A DNA stretch of 64,000 bases from Nannobrachium achirus (GCA_963921795.1 OY997643.1:12907043-12971042); one strand, 5' to 3'. Positions 44,870 to 55,838 are shown, counted from the stretch's first letter. Translations and numbers: made by a program. The notes: generated from the letters alone by a model not told the origin.

Positions 44870-45197
44870 TGAATTTATCCTCCGACACACAGGAGTTGCT
44901 TCCCGGTTTTCAGCACGTGGCGGGATCGGTGTTGTTTTTTCACGGACTAAAACTATGACAAAAAATGTTGGTCGACAACCTTTTTCCACTGGCGAAAACT
45001 AAAAAAAGCAAAATAAAAAACGAAATAAAAACTAAGCTATGAGGACTAAAACTAAGACTAAATCTATGGTCAATTTCATCAACGAATACAAACTAGACTA
45101 AAATGTTAGGGAGTAGGGACTAGTAGAGTGGAAAAGAGATCCACTATAACTAAAAGACAAGTTATTTTATGTTTCGTTGCTCTCGAGTGTTGCACTC

Positions 45198-45272
45198 TGA
45201 AAATAGCAGATCTACAAGCTCATAACGTGCCGTGCTGCGACGCATTGTGAGCTCGTAGATCGGCTATTTTCA
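45198..45272. repeat. core hairpin
   Basis: CTGAAAATAGCAGATCTACA and GTAGATCGGCTATTTTCAG, tip from ATAACGTGCCGTGCTGCGACGC. The surrounding sequence has repeated GTCGACTAAAACTA strings (44940-45440). Confidence 0.85.
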
Positions 45273-45547
45273 GCCTGGAAACAAGTGTAAAGTCAGCCAT
45301 TAAGACGCCACCAAGGTCTGCCAAAATACATTTTAGTCGACAAAATCAACTGTAGATTTAGTCGAGTAAAATCTTATGATTTCTAGTCGACTAAAACTAG
45401 ACTAAAACTGGAGCATTTCAGATGACTAAAACCAATTCAAAATTTGCTGTCGAAATCAACACAGAACGGGAGGATGAAACGGTCTCGAGACGGAGAATGA
45501 GAGAAGAGTGATTAACTTTATTATGCTTAGTTTAGTGTGATATCAAG

Positions 45548-45606
45548 TATCGAAAATAGCAGACCTCCAAGCTCACTGTGAGCTTGGAGGTCTGCTATTT
45601 TCGATA
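45548..45606. repeat. core hairpin, perfect 29-base arms
   Basis: TATCGAAAATAGCAGACCTC at the outer left; arms 45548-45576 and 45578-45606 pair without mismatch around a single T. AGACCTCCAAGC replaces AGATCTACAAGC symmetrically on both arms. Confidence 0.92.
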
Positions 45607-45967
45607 TTTTCACCAAAGGCCCTTTTCAGAAATGTCATTCCCATCCTCTCTAACATTCTCTGCAGGTCCCTGGGAGTGATTGTTAGAGAGAGGGGATCAA
45701 ATGAAGCAGAAAGCTCCAGAACATCAACAGCCAGCTGTTTCCGTGCTGCTGACTGATCCTCTCATTGCACAGGTGAGAGCGGTGAGCACAACACAGATGC
45801 TCCAGACAGCCTGCTACCGCTTTATCACAAAAATGTGAGCTTTTGGGGCGAAATGGCAATTTACTGCTTGTTGCCCGCGTCGAATAATCACATCGCGGAG
45901 ATAATTGCAGAGATGTGTGCCAGATACGATGGGTAAAGAACTGGCTTCTATGCCGTACATTGTACGG

Positions 45968-46734
45968 CAGGGTTCTTCAACGTTTTCAGGCCAAGGACCC
46001 CTTAGTTGAGAGAGAGAGATGAAGCAGGGACCCCCACAAACTTTCCATAGATTACATATAGTAAGGGGAACATAAGAAAAAAGTAAATCGTTACCATTAC
46101 ATTTCTTCACCAATGTGTTTCTAAAGGTGTGTAATAATATGTACTAAAAGGTTGAAATTCAACTCCCGGGGGAAACCTCATAAAAAAAATATTTGTGTTT
46201 GTGTCACATAAATTTACTATACAGGAAAAAAATACAAAAAATAAATATGCTTTAAGTAGTATGTGAGGGGTCAAACTAGGGGTTTTTCATGATGCTGAAT
46301 CCATTGCAAGCATTTGTTTTGCACGAAAAACATTCCGTTGGTGAAGAAATTTCTTGGTAACGATTTACTTCGCAGATTGGTCAAATATCTTATAAAATCC
46401 CCTTAATATAGTTTCATGGTTTGACAGCAACGATCCTCAGTGTATTTTGGATTCATGTCAATTTGTGTTTTCAGATATTTAACCACTTGAACCGTCAATA
46501 TTTAATAATCTTGACATTTCACTCTGTACTTAGTCTGCTCTTTTCCTCCTCTACACCAAAGCTCTTTGCTGAACGTTTTTTGGCTAAAGTTCTCAGAATA
46601 TGGACGCTAGGGTTCATGTGGTTAATATAAAAAAGGAGAAAAAAAAAGTTTCTATCACTCAATGATTTGGAGGACCCCTTGTAGTAACTTTAAGGACCCC
46701 CTAGGGGTCCCGGACCCCCTGTTGAAGACCCCTG
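45968..46734. mobile_element. hAT-like CAGGGGTCTTCAAC element with nested palindrome, hairpin lost
   Basis: CAGGGTTCTTCAACGTTTTC to TGTTGAAGACCCCTG. At the hairpin position (about 46570) only TTTGCTGAACGTTTTTTGGC remains. The flanks TTGTACGG and CCGTACAA are inverted rather than direct copies. Confidence 0.8.
46061..46405. mobile_element. palindromic element nested in a hAT-like element
   Basis: GTAAGGGGAACATAAG to AAAATCCCCTTA, with ATATA on both sides (46056-46060, 46406-46410). Other copies of the host read CCATATAGTTTCATCG without it. The interior CTTTAAGTAGTATGTGAGGG and TTGCAAGCATTTGTTTTGCA matches the large palindrome at 48005-48743. Confidence 0.75.
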
Positions 46735-47639
46735 CCGTACAAAATTGCAGCACCATGTCCACCAGAGCCAACCGTCAACCATAAATTGTGCAGGATTTCC
46801 ATTGCTTTCAATGAGTTTTGTCATCGTCTTTGGGGTGCAGTGCAACTTTTACACGTTTCATATATTTATGGAATTCTTGATTTGCGAGAGTTATAATCTT
46901 TTTTATTTCGTCTGTCTGGGTCTCATCTAGAAATTGGATGGTCTTTTTTTTTTTACTTTACTCAAAAGTGACAGTCTTAGTTTTGGAGGGAGGTCGGGCA
47001 GGAAATTCAGAAGATTTTATCAATTGAAATAATACAAGAACCCAAATTCTTTCTGCTTGGCCTCTATCTATCGAGTGAAATTAAGTTTATTGATATCTGT
47101 CTTTTACAGGCTAAAAGAATAATAGCATTATCATGGAAAAGTCTGGGCAAACCAAGTGTTTCTCAATGGTTCAGAGAATTGTGTCTTTGACTACCTCTGG
47201 AAAAAAATCACATATATTTTGAAGGACAAACAAGAGGTGTTTCAGGAGATATGGGGACGTTTTATTCAATATTAAAGACTGTAACTTGGGGCACTTAATG
47301 TCAGAACAGGGGGGGGGGGGGAGTAGTGCTGTTGTTGTTTTTTTTCTTTTTGTGGTTTTGTATTTTGTCATGTCATTGTATGTTGTATTATGTATATGTT
47401 GTCTTATGTATATAAAAAAAGAATGTAACAATCGTAACACATATTGAAATGTCTGTGAAAAAAGAAAATCTAATAAATATATTGTTAAAAAAAAGTGACA
47501 TTCTTGGCCATACTGCACAAGGTTTCTACACGACAGCAACCCAACACTCTAGTCTAGGTGTACCGGTGACTTCTCATTGCGTGTGCATGTTGTGTACGTG
47601 CACATGCTTAAAGACTCGACCTTACCTCTCCTGGCCCGG

Positions 47640-47827
47640 CGTGTAATTAAGACTGCATGATATGCCAATTCACCCTAATCAATAGGACCTTTCATGAGGA
47701 ATTCTATTACCACTGCCACTTAGCGCCTAATATTTCATCGTTTTTGTCCAGTCGGATAAATCATTCCAAACACATTTCTAGGAGGGGGGGGGGGCCCACG
47801 CTGCAAACAATCAATCCTGCGATGTAA
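47640..47827. other. unique sequence, no gene
   Basis: Short unique island; G run at 47785-47795. Confidence 0.35.
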
Positions 47828-47886
47828 TTAATCCATTTAGACCGGCTACGCATTATTTACGTATCATTTTATGCTTTAACTATAAA

Positions 47887-47955
47887 AAAAAATAGCAGAT
47901 ATACAAGCTCACAGCGCGGCACCGAGTGCCGCTCTTGTAGATCTGCTATTTTTTT
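47887..47955. repeat. core hairpin, left hairpin of family A
   Basis: Outer arm GATATACAAG; the inner arm is shortened to CTCTTGTAGATCTGC. Confidence 0.85.
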
Positions 47956-48004
47956 AAATACATTTTTTGCAGTGTCTTTGAATATTTTGACCCGATTCTA
48001 TAAT

Positions 48005-48743
48005 AGCCGGGGATCCAGTCCCTCAAAATGGGAGAGGACCTGTGAATGTTCTGCCGCACTTTTTATTTCTGTTTTATCTATTAGTTTGGTCATTAAGGTC
48101 CACAGAATGAGAGGCCTGCTCTGCCGGAAACATCGTGAAAAATAGTTATGGACATTTGTATATTCACTGTCCCATTGACTCCACTACACATTATTAAAAA
48201 ATAAGAAAATAAGAAAAAGTCTGCTTTAAGTAGCATGTGAGGGGTCAAACTGGAGGGTTTTCATGATTCTGAATCCATTGCAAGCATTTGTTTTGCACAA
48301 AAAACATTCCTTGGGCTAGAAAATGAACCAACAAAAGTGTGAAAAGTGATGTCTCATCACTGTGATGACTGTGAAAAGTGATGACTCATCACTTTTCACC
48401 CTTTTGTTGGTTCATTTTCTAGGCCAAGGAATGTTTTTTGTGCAAAACAAATGCTTGCAATGGATTCAGAATCATGAAAACCCTCCAGTTTGACCTCTCA
48501 CATGCTACTTAAAGCATACGTTTTCTTATTTTTAATATATTTCTTTCCTGTGTAGTGGAGTCAATGGGACAGTGAATATACAAATGGACATAACTTTTTT
48601 TCGCGATGTTTCCGGCAGAGCAGGCCTCTCATTCTGTGGACCTTAATGACCAAACTGATAGATAAAACAGAAATAAAAAGTGCGGCAGAACATCACAGGT
48701 TCAACCCTATTCCTTGAGCTTTAGGGCATGTGGATCCCCGACT
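48005..48743. mobile_element. large palindromic element, arms over 300 bases
   Basis: ATAGCCGGGGATCC at left, GGATCCCCGACTAT at right. Arms stay complementary throughout (GTTCTGCCGCACTTTTTATT against its inverse; TTGCAAGCATTTGTTTTGCA against its inverse) to a centre near 48365 made of ACTTTTCAC and TGATGAG repeats. The host without the insertion reads GATTCTATGAGTGTC at 63592. Confidence 0.88.
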
Positions 48744-48944
48744 ATAAGTGTCTTCTAAATACTTCTAAGGTTTTCTGAAAAAAACATACCTTTCTATGTC
48801 AGTGGTGCTCAAAATGTTTGGCCACAGACCACCATGTTGTTCATGTTGTTCCAGGGACCACCCAAAAGCAAAAATTTGAGTTACAAATGTTCGATTTTAA
48901 ATAGATATTTTCAAAGACTATATTCAAAGAATTCATGATCTTTC

Positions 48945-48997
48945 AAAAATATCAGATATAGAAGCTCGCTGTGAGCTTGTATATCTGCAGTTCTTCA
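48945..48997. repeat. core hairpin, right hairpin of family A, mutated
   Basis: TCAAAAATATCAGATATAGA and GCTTGTATATCTGCAGTTCT; tip CTCGCTGTGAG. Confidence 0.75.
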
Positions 48998-49128
48998 ATA
49001 GCTAAAGCATTAAATAATTCTAGGTCTAAATGAATTAATTAGAATAGGGGGAGGAAGAGTCCTTGTTCTGATATATAAACAGGGGATAGAGTGTCCACAG
49101 TCATTTTCTAATCACACGGCATAGCATT

Positions 49129-49371
49129 TCCTCGTCGCTGTCGGGTGGAAACCTTGTATGTCCAAAACCGTCCGCTTGGAATTTATCGTTTTAAAAAACG
49201 ATTTAAACTAGTGAAAACAGCCGATCTACAAGCACACAATGCCTCGCGGATCGGCTGTTTTCACTACTTTTGTGCGACGGCCTTGTACTATGAAGCAGGG
49301 CTTTGCTTTGCGAAAGAACGTACAAATGTGAAACTTGGAGATGCGAGGTTTCGGCCCGACAACGACGATAT
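49129..49371. mobile_element. family F element, well preserved
   Basis: CCTCGTCGCTGTCGGGTGGA to CGGCCCGACAACGACGATAT, with paired inner segments and the hairpin in the centre. Confidence 0.85.
49210..49265. repeat. core hairpin at family F centre
   Basis: AGTGAAAACAGCCGATCTAC and GATCGGCTGTTTTCACT; part of the right inner arm (TTGTA) is lost. Confidence 0.85.
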
Positions 49372-49444
49372 TCTCCCGCCTTCTCCCCCCCCCCCCTCCC
49401 CATCCCCGGACAAATCCATATTCTCAAAGGGCAACGCTTTCATT

Positions 49445-49446
<2 letters not shown>

Positions 49447-49483
<37 letters not shown>

Positions 49484-49486
49484 CGA

Positions 49487-49539
<53 letters not shown>

Positions 49540-49563
49540 CGTGCGTGCGTGCGTGTGTGTGTG
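49447..49563. repeat. (GT)n microsatellite with GCGA interruptions
   Basis: Two long GT tracts with GCGTGCGAGTGC between. Confidence 0.95.
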
Positions 49564-49676
49564 GATCTTAGGTTCAATAGGCTGACCTATCAACTTCATT
49601 GGGTTTGACAAATCATCTCCGTATAAGGGAAACACTGCTAAAAGAGACTATAAAACATAACAAATAAAAACTTAAA

Positions 49677-49947
49677 GGAGTAGTTCACCCCCAAAATGAT
49701 TTTTTTTTTTTTTTTTTTTCAAAGAAGGCCCTGGATTGGGACCCAAATGCATTTAAGTCAGACAAAGGCATTTGGGTCCCCATCCAGGCCCATGCATTTG
49801 GTTCCTCATTCAGAATCAATGGGGGTATAATTTTTTATTTGTCTTAGGAATGCGACAAATACAAAAAAATATTATTGAACTCAAGTCTCCATGGCGTGAC
49901 TAATCAATAGAAAAAAAAGTCATTTTGGGGGTGAACTACTCCTTTAA
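49677..49947. mobile_element. family C palindromic element
   Basis: GGAGTAGTTCACCCCCAAAA to TTTTGGGGGTGAACTACTCC. The centre around CCCAAATGCATTTAAGTCAG and CATTTGGGTCCCCATCCAGG is rearranged, and a T run at 49702-49720 sits in the left arm. Resembles palindromic foldback elements common in fish. Confidence 0.8.
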
Positions 49948-50166
49948 ACCGTGGAGGAGATATTGCTACACAGTTTAAGCACCACCATGCCCCCCCCCCC
50001 CCACTGCAAATACATAATGCAAGAGATTGTGTGTGTTTTTAAAAACAAATACACCTACTGTATGGAAACTGCATATGGCGCAACGGGAGAAAATAAATGC
50101 ACTTTTACAAATCTATTTTGTAAACTTCATTAATATTCATGAGCAGCAGCAGCAGCAGAGTGTATA

Positions 50167-50168
<2 letters not shown>

Positions 50169-50199
<31 letters not shown>

Positions 50200-50269
50200 G
50201 GGGGGGGGGCATTGTTTTATCGGTGGGCATTGTTTTACCTCTGAGTGGTGCACCGTGAGAGTTTGCATC

Positions 50270-50312
<43 letters not shown>

Positions 50313-50551
50313 CGTGTTACTACTGTATACGGACCAATGTCCCCACAAGTAGCAGAATGCAAGAAATAGACATTGTGAGGACCTTTTCACTGGTCCTTGA
50401 AAAAAGTGTATTTATTTGTTTTATTTTACACAGAAAAGGTTTACAATTTTAAGGAAAAACAATCTGGTTGGCATTAGGTTTAAAATCAAGAATGGCATTC
50501 ATAAAATTGTCGTCCTAAGATATTGACGTCCCTACAAGTATAGTAATACAA

Positions 50552-50617
<66 letters not shown>
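50169..50617. repeat. three (GT)n microsatellites and a poly-G run
   Basis: GT at 50169-50196 followed by 13 G, GT at 50272-50308, GT at 50554-50617. Confidence 0.95.
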
Positions 50618-50620
<3 letters not shown>

Positions 50621-50769
50621 AGTGCATGCATGCATACTATGTGCCTCACTTGTGTGCCAATCTGGGAACCCATCGTCAAAGAAGAAAGGGCGACACCTAT
50701 CGGTCGGCCTCTCTTCCTTTGACTCTGGGACCAACATAGAAAGGGGCGGGGATACATGGAATTCCCCGG

Positions 50770-51150
50770 TTGAGAACGAATTTTAAAACTAGTTCCGCTT
50801 TGAAGCCTGGTCCGCCCCTTGGTTTGGTTCCCTCCCGAAACTACTATAGCGGAACTGCTACTCTACACACGGAACACAACAGACAACCACAACAACGACG
50901 ACGCAACATAGATGCTACTGTGGACGAGGAACTGTTTTCTAGCGTGCTTACAAGTGTTTCTCAGTTACACAATATTGAACAATTAAAACCTCTTCAGCCC
51001 ATTTGTTTTAAGTACTTGATAGATCGGCGACGACGGCGAGATGTTTGGCATGTTTGGCCGCCTGGATCCCGTTATCCTGCTTTCCCAGAGAGAAGGAACA
51101 AGGACCCCATCGTTTTTACCCCATATGCTGCGCTGAATGAAGCTGGATGA
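50770..51150 (+). pseudogene. possible RecQ-like helicase N-terminal fragment
   Basis: The frame reads ATVDEELFSSVLTSVSQLHNI, then EQLKPLQPICFKYLIDRR and RRRDVWHVWPPGSRYP. The pattern of LKPLQ, then CF and LI, then RRDV is what precedes the ATP-binding loop in RecQ-type helicase-like proteins found in many copies in fish genomes. Where a Walker A lysine would be expected the sequence has degenerated (PPGSRYP), and the frame stops soon after. It would be a dead fragment of a dispersed helicase-like gene or element. The similarity is from memory and weak. Confidence 0.35.
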
Positions 51151-51160
51151 TCTGCTGATT

Positions 51161-51441
51161 ATCTGCTGCAGACCAGTGACCAAGACACAACGAATTTACC
51201 CACAATAAGCAAACGTTTATATAGCCTCGGATGTCATGGTGTGTTGCAATACAGTGGATTGATGTTTTAAATCAATATGGGATGTTATGATATATGATGA
51301 TGATGTATAACTGCTTTAACCTCGCCTACCAGGCTTTCTCCCGGCTGGCTAACTGCAGTAAGCTAGCGTGTTAGCATACGGCCGTCATGTTTTCAGCTCG
51401 TCTTTTTAAACATTTACAGTTGCCTTATATTACTCTATAAA
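51161..51441. repeat. 280-base direct repeat, copy 1
   Basis: From ATCTGCTGCAGACCAGTGAC to TTGCCTTATATTACTCTATAA. The second copy is at 51984-52261, about 823 bases away. It follows the helicase-like fragment. Confidence 0.9.
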
Positions 51442-51983
51442 GTGTAGATTGTACGCTATTTCAATATCTTGTCCTGTCTCACAAAAGATGATGTTATGCT
51501 ATGAAACAGTTCGTTTTTATTTATAGAATAATCTCTCAATAACAGACTATTTTTTCCCTTTTATTTGATGATGGTTAGCCGTATTGTTTATAGAATAAAC
51601 CCTAAAGTTATGTTGCATTTATGTAGGCCTACTGTATACTACGTTTACAATGTGTATGATTATCTGTATAATAAACATTTGGTTTGATTAACAAATGTAT
51701 CGTTCTATGCACAGATAATGTTGCTTAATGTGTATGCCTATGGTACTGTTAATATTTAATGTTAATGTTAGTATGAAGCTAATTATAAAGCTTACATGAA
51801 TGATGATGGACTGAAAAGCTAATGAGAAGTTGTGACTCTATTAGCATACAAGCAATCTGCATTTAAATAAGCTGTGTTGGAATGTGTCAAACTGTCAACA
51901 ATGGCTTGTGAAATCAAAGAATGCCACTTTCAATATGAAACCCATTTAGATTGAAATGGTTCACTTATTTATATGAATGATGG

Positions 51984-52261
51984 ATCTGCTGCAGACCAGT
52001 GACCAAGATACAACTAATTTACCCACAATAAGCAAACGTTTATATAGCCTCGGATGTCATGGTGTGTTGCAATACAGTGGATTGATGTTTTAAATCAATA
52101 TGGGATGTTATGATAATGTATAACTGCTTTAACCTCGCCTACCAGGCTTTCTCCCGGCTGGCTAACTGCAGTAAGCTAGCGTGTTAGCATACGGCCGTCA
52201 GGTTTTCACTTTTCAGGTCGTCTTTTTAAACATTTACAGTTGCCTTATATTACTCTATAAA
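51984..52261. repeat. 280-base direct repeat, copy 2
   Basis: High identity to 51161-51441 with small indels (an ATATGATGATG stretch is shorter, and CACTTTTCAG is added near 52207). Confidence 0.9.
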
Positions 52262-52299
52262 TCTATCTGTGATGTGTGCTTTTACTAATACTGGCGTGC

Positions 52300-52500
52300 T
52301 TAGGCAATGTAGTGGGAAAAGTACTCGCATTCTTTACTTAAGTATCATGCACAAGTCTTGTATTCAAAATGTAGCCCTTGAGTAAAAGTATAAAAGTATT
52401 GCAAAAGCAGAAAGTAGTACTCAAAGTACCCATTGTGCAGAATGTAACCACAATGCGACGTTGTTGTGAGCTTGTAGATCAGCTATTTTTAAATAGCCTG
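52300..52500. repeat. CAGTGGTGGAAAAA-type fragment with right half of core hairpin
   Basis: GTACTCAAAGTACCCATTGTGCAGAA matches 14330-14350; TTGTGAGCTTGTAGATCAGC follows at 52464. Confidence 0.6.
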
Positions 52501-53253
52501 TCTAGGAATAAAATAGGGCTAGTTGATTAATGTATGTTTTATAATATAATAATTTAATACACGAGTCTTTTAGACTAGAAGTTGCAACGTTTACATTTAC
52601 TCTATACTAATAATAATACACTAAAATCTAAATTCATATAGGCATATTGCTGCACTTTACTGTGTAGACTAACAAATGTAGTTCGTTATTGTAATGTAGG
52701 CCATTCTTCCTTCCATTTAATTCTATTGTTATGCACAACGATTTCCAAAAGCATTCTTTGATTGTGCAAATAGTGGCAATGTGAAACCCATACATTGTGT
52801 GGAAAACCGGGTGGGTCAATGAATGTTTAAATGGAGCAATTCGCTTGTATATATAGACTACAGAGGGATTTATTTAGCTGCACAAAGAATATGTACAGTT
52901 GAAAGATGGTTTGTTTCCACCCGTGAGGGGGAATGCATAGTCAACGCACACATTAGATACCGCCCACTATGTTTGATTGGTCAAAAGCGCTGCCTGTCAC
53001 CAGACTTGGGTACCGCCCAAAATCCCTTCCGTGAGTTTGGTGTGTGACAGACTCAGTAGCGTAGCGTTCTCTGAGGCTGTTCTTGAGAGACTACTTGTGT
53101 GCAGACAGGCTGGGTGCAGTTCCACTGTGAGCAGATAGGGGGCACTGATGGCTTTTCTCTCAGCAACAGTCTCACACTGGCTGCCTGCCATGGATTGGAT
53201 GCAGCTAGGTGTGTGAGGCTGGGTGAGTGTGAGTGTGCGTGTGCATATGCATA

Positions 53254-53329
<76 letters not shown>

Positions 53330-53339
53330 CGTGCGTGTG

Positions 53340-53384
<45 letters not shown>
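53254..53384. repeat. (GT)n microsatellite
   Basis: About 65 GT units with one GCGT interruption. Confidence 0.97.
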
Positions 53385-53387
<3 letters not shown>

Positions 53388-53573
53388 AGCTGTTCACACA
53401 GCAGCCACTAGGTGCTGCCATTGCTCTATTCACATCACAGCCTAGACCAGTGGCTCTCAAACAAGTCCATGTCAAGGACCTCCAAAATGATATCTGTAAG
53501 AAGGGGGAGTCCATCCATGCATATTATGCTTTCCACTGAACACTTCAGATAGAGGAGGATGGGAAATCTAAAG

Positions 53574-53845
53574 CAGGGGTCTTCAACAGGGGGTCCCCAG
53601 AGTTACAACAGGGGGTCCGCCAAATCTTTGTGATAGGATAATTATTTCAAATGAACAACTTGAACCCTCACATCCCTATTCTGAGGAGAACTTTAGCCAG
53701 AAATAGCAGATCTACAAGCTCTCAACTCCTCGCAGCGCGAGGAGTTGAGAGCTTGTAGATCGGCTATTTTTGGCAAAAAGGTTTGGCGTAGAGGTTAATA
53801 AAACCATTTAAGTGTTTAAATGTCTGAAAAAAAAGAAAGAACACA
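53574..53845. mobile_element. hAT-like CAGGGGTCTTCAAC element, left part with full hairpin
   Basis: CAGGGGTCTTCAACAGGGGG, then the hairpin, then GGTTTGGCGTAGAGGTTAAT. It is cut off where a family D fragment starts (AAAGGGATATTTCACTTTCA, 53846-53990). Confidence 0.75.
53698..53772. repeat. core hairpin, complete form for the CAGGGGTCTTCAAC family
   Basis: CCAGAAATAGCAGATCTACA and GTAGATCGGCTATTTTTGG; the upper stem CTCTCAACTCCTCGC pairs with GCGAGGAGTTGAGAG. About 35 paired positions. Confidence 0.92.
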
Positions 53846-54058
53846 AAGGGATATTTCACTTTCAAAAAAACTTTTGGTAATTTTATCGTGTAATCAGGCT
53901 TTTATGAACAGCCTGAACAGTTTTTAATTAGCTTGATTCAATATTTAGATATTTGATGTACATTTTTGTACATTGTGGTATTCATACTTTTAAGTAACAA
54001 AAAAAGAGTATTTCTTCCAATCAGTGATTCAGAGTACAGCTAATGCCTGAATTGAGAT

Positions 54059-54556
54059 TTAACACATCGGGTGCCCACGTGGTGCCCACGCGCCAATCTC
54101 TTTGATGTTTACGTGTGCCCACGACGCGTTCGACGCGTTGTACAGTAAACTATACTGTAACTGTAGCTACTGCACTTCTACCGCGGTGATGAAACAAACT
54201 CCATTTCCCAACATGCAGCGCGAAATTACGTCACCCGGACGTGCTGTGTGTCTCGTTGACTTCCTGTTTAGCGGCTGCACAAAAATGCTGTTTTCTCCGG
54301 ATTCTCTTCCTTTTTTCTTTTTTTTCTCAAAACGGCAGCCTCTTCTACCGGCCGTAACACAAACACTGTGGCTTAGAATTGATAAAAAACGGTCCTGACT
54401 GAAAGAAAAGATTTTCGCGAAATAAACAGGACATACTTGGATTACATTTACTCAGATTACTTTTCTCGCCAGTACTTCGAAGGTAGGTAAAATGGCGGGT
54501 TGCCATGGGCACCAGCAAATTAAACGTCGATTAATTCTGGGCACCCGATGTGTTAA
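54059..54556. mobile_element. TTAA-flanked piggyBac-like non-autonomous element
   Basis: Inverted ends CACATCGGGTGCCCA and TGGGCACCCGATGTG lie exactly inside TTAA at 54059-54062 and 54553-54556. TTAA duplication is the signature of piggyBac transposition. 490 bases between, GC-rich and partly promoter-like. The 98-residue frame inside resembles nothing I know. Confidence 0.85.
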
Positions 54557-55082
54557 TGAGGGAATCCTACTGTATCAAATAGTAGAGCAAACACAGTCAG
54601 AGCTGTTATTTTGTGCACGTTGGTTCACTGGAGGCTGTGCTACACTAAATGGAACAGAGCTTTAATTACCGTCACTGTTGAGACCTGAATATTTGTTTTA
54701 ATGGACGGATGGATATTATTCTATAAAATCTCAAAGGTAAGTGATTTGCTGGCAGGGAACAGAAAAGAGGTAAAGTAACTAATGCATTTTATGTCATAGA
54801 ACAAAACGTGACAATCTCTTAAGCCTGTGTTAACCACAGACTTTATTTCTGGCCAAAAATCCATTCCAACCGCCATCTATTATCTACTTCAGGGGTCTTC
54901 AACGTTTTCAGGCCAAGGACCCCTTAGCTGAGAGAGAGAGATGAAGCAGGGACCCCCTCTACATGTTTATAAATGTGTGATACAGATTTTCATTGATTTC
55001 ATATAGATTCATAAACTTGTTTGACAGCACTTTCATCAGTCTATGTTGGATTCATGAGTTTTTTTCCAGACTTTTGACCACT

Positions 55083-55380
55083 TAAACCCCCAAAATGTAT
55101 TTTTTTATGTTGATTACTCATGCCATGGAGACTTATTTTTTGTTTTTTTGTCACATTCCTAAGACAGTAATTTGATTACAATACATTTACCCTCATTGAT
55201 TCTGGATGGGGACCCAAATTCATTCGGGTCCCCATCCAGAATCAATGGGGGTACATTCACAATAATACATTTTTTGTCTTAGGAATACGACAAAAAACAA
55301 AAAATATCATTGAACTCAAGTCTCCATGGCATGAGTAATCAATAGAAAAAAAGTCATTTTGGGGGTGAACTACTCCTGTA
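55083..55380. mobile_element. family C palindrome nested in the hAT-like element
   Basis: TTAAACCCCCAAAATG at left to GGGGGTGAACTACTCCTGTAA at right; the centre TGGATGGGGACCCAAATTCA pairs with TTCGGGTCCCCATCCAGA. The left arm lacks GGAGTAGTTC. Confidence 0.85.
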
Positions 55381-55451
55381 AATCATCGTTACTTACTAAA
55401 CTTGACCTTTCACTTTGTACTTTTTTACCTCTAAACCGAACCTATTTGCCG

Positions 55452-55493
55452 AAAATAGCCGATCTACAAGCTGCGATCTACGATCTGCTGTTT
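55452..55493. repeat. core hairpin, partly lost
   Basis: CCGAAAATAGCCGATCTACA AGCTGCGATCTACGATCTGC TGTTTTTGG. Confidence 0.75.
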
Positions 55494-55772
55494 TTGGCTA
55501 AAGTTCTCCTCAGAAATGGGATGCGAGGGTTCAAGTTGTTCATTTTAAAAGAATGACCCTATCACACAAAGATTTGGTGGCCCCCTGTGGTAACTCTGAG
55601 GACCCCCTGTCGAAGACCCCTGATCTACTTGCTTGCCAAAATGGCTAAAATCAGGAGCTCCAGACGTCTAGTGGTGTGGGTGAGCTAGCCATCCTTCCAT
55701 AGGGTAATCTTCTGCTCTGAGGAGCTGGGAAGTGGTGAGGACATTGTGTCCTGGGTTTAGGATACATGGAGT

Positions 55773-55838
55773 GGAGATCTACAAGCTCACAACGTGTCAC
55801 ATCGCGTCCCGTTGTGAGCGTGTAGATCGTCTATTTTC
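55773..55838. repeat. core hairpin, left outer stem missing
   Basis: GAGATCTACAAGCTCACAAC and GTTGTGAGCGTGTAGATCGTC; the TCTATTTTC tail has no partner on the left. Confidence 0.75.

Larger units (their letters stand above)
47828..49038. mobile_element. family A element interrupted by a large palindrome
   Basis: TTAATCCATTTAGACCGGCT at left, TCTAAATGAATTAA at right. Left and right parts join into the normal family A order when 48005-48743 is set aside. Confidence 0.8.
54890..55622. mobile_element. hAT-like CAGGGGTCTTCAAC element, perfect 8-base duplication, with nested family C
   Basis: CAGGGGTCTTCAACGTTTTC to TGTCGAAGACCCCTG; ATCTACTT on both sides (54882-54889, 55623-55630). The interior contains a family C palindrome and a shortened core hairpin. 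Confidence 0.92.

Noticed and set aside
45548-45606. Core hairpin as a microRNA precursor
   Set aside because: The perfect fold would allow it, but the copy number, element context and lack of a consistent terminal loop make a conserved microRNA gene unlikely. Small RNA data would be needed.
47171-47539. 122-residue minus frame
   Set aside because: AT-rich, with no motif, and overlaps a G run. No support for coding.
54102-54398. 98-residue frame inside the TTAA element at 54059
   Set aside because: No resemblance to a transposase; it contains a poly-Phe stretch from a T run.
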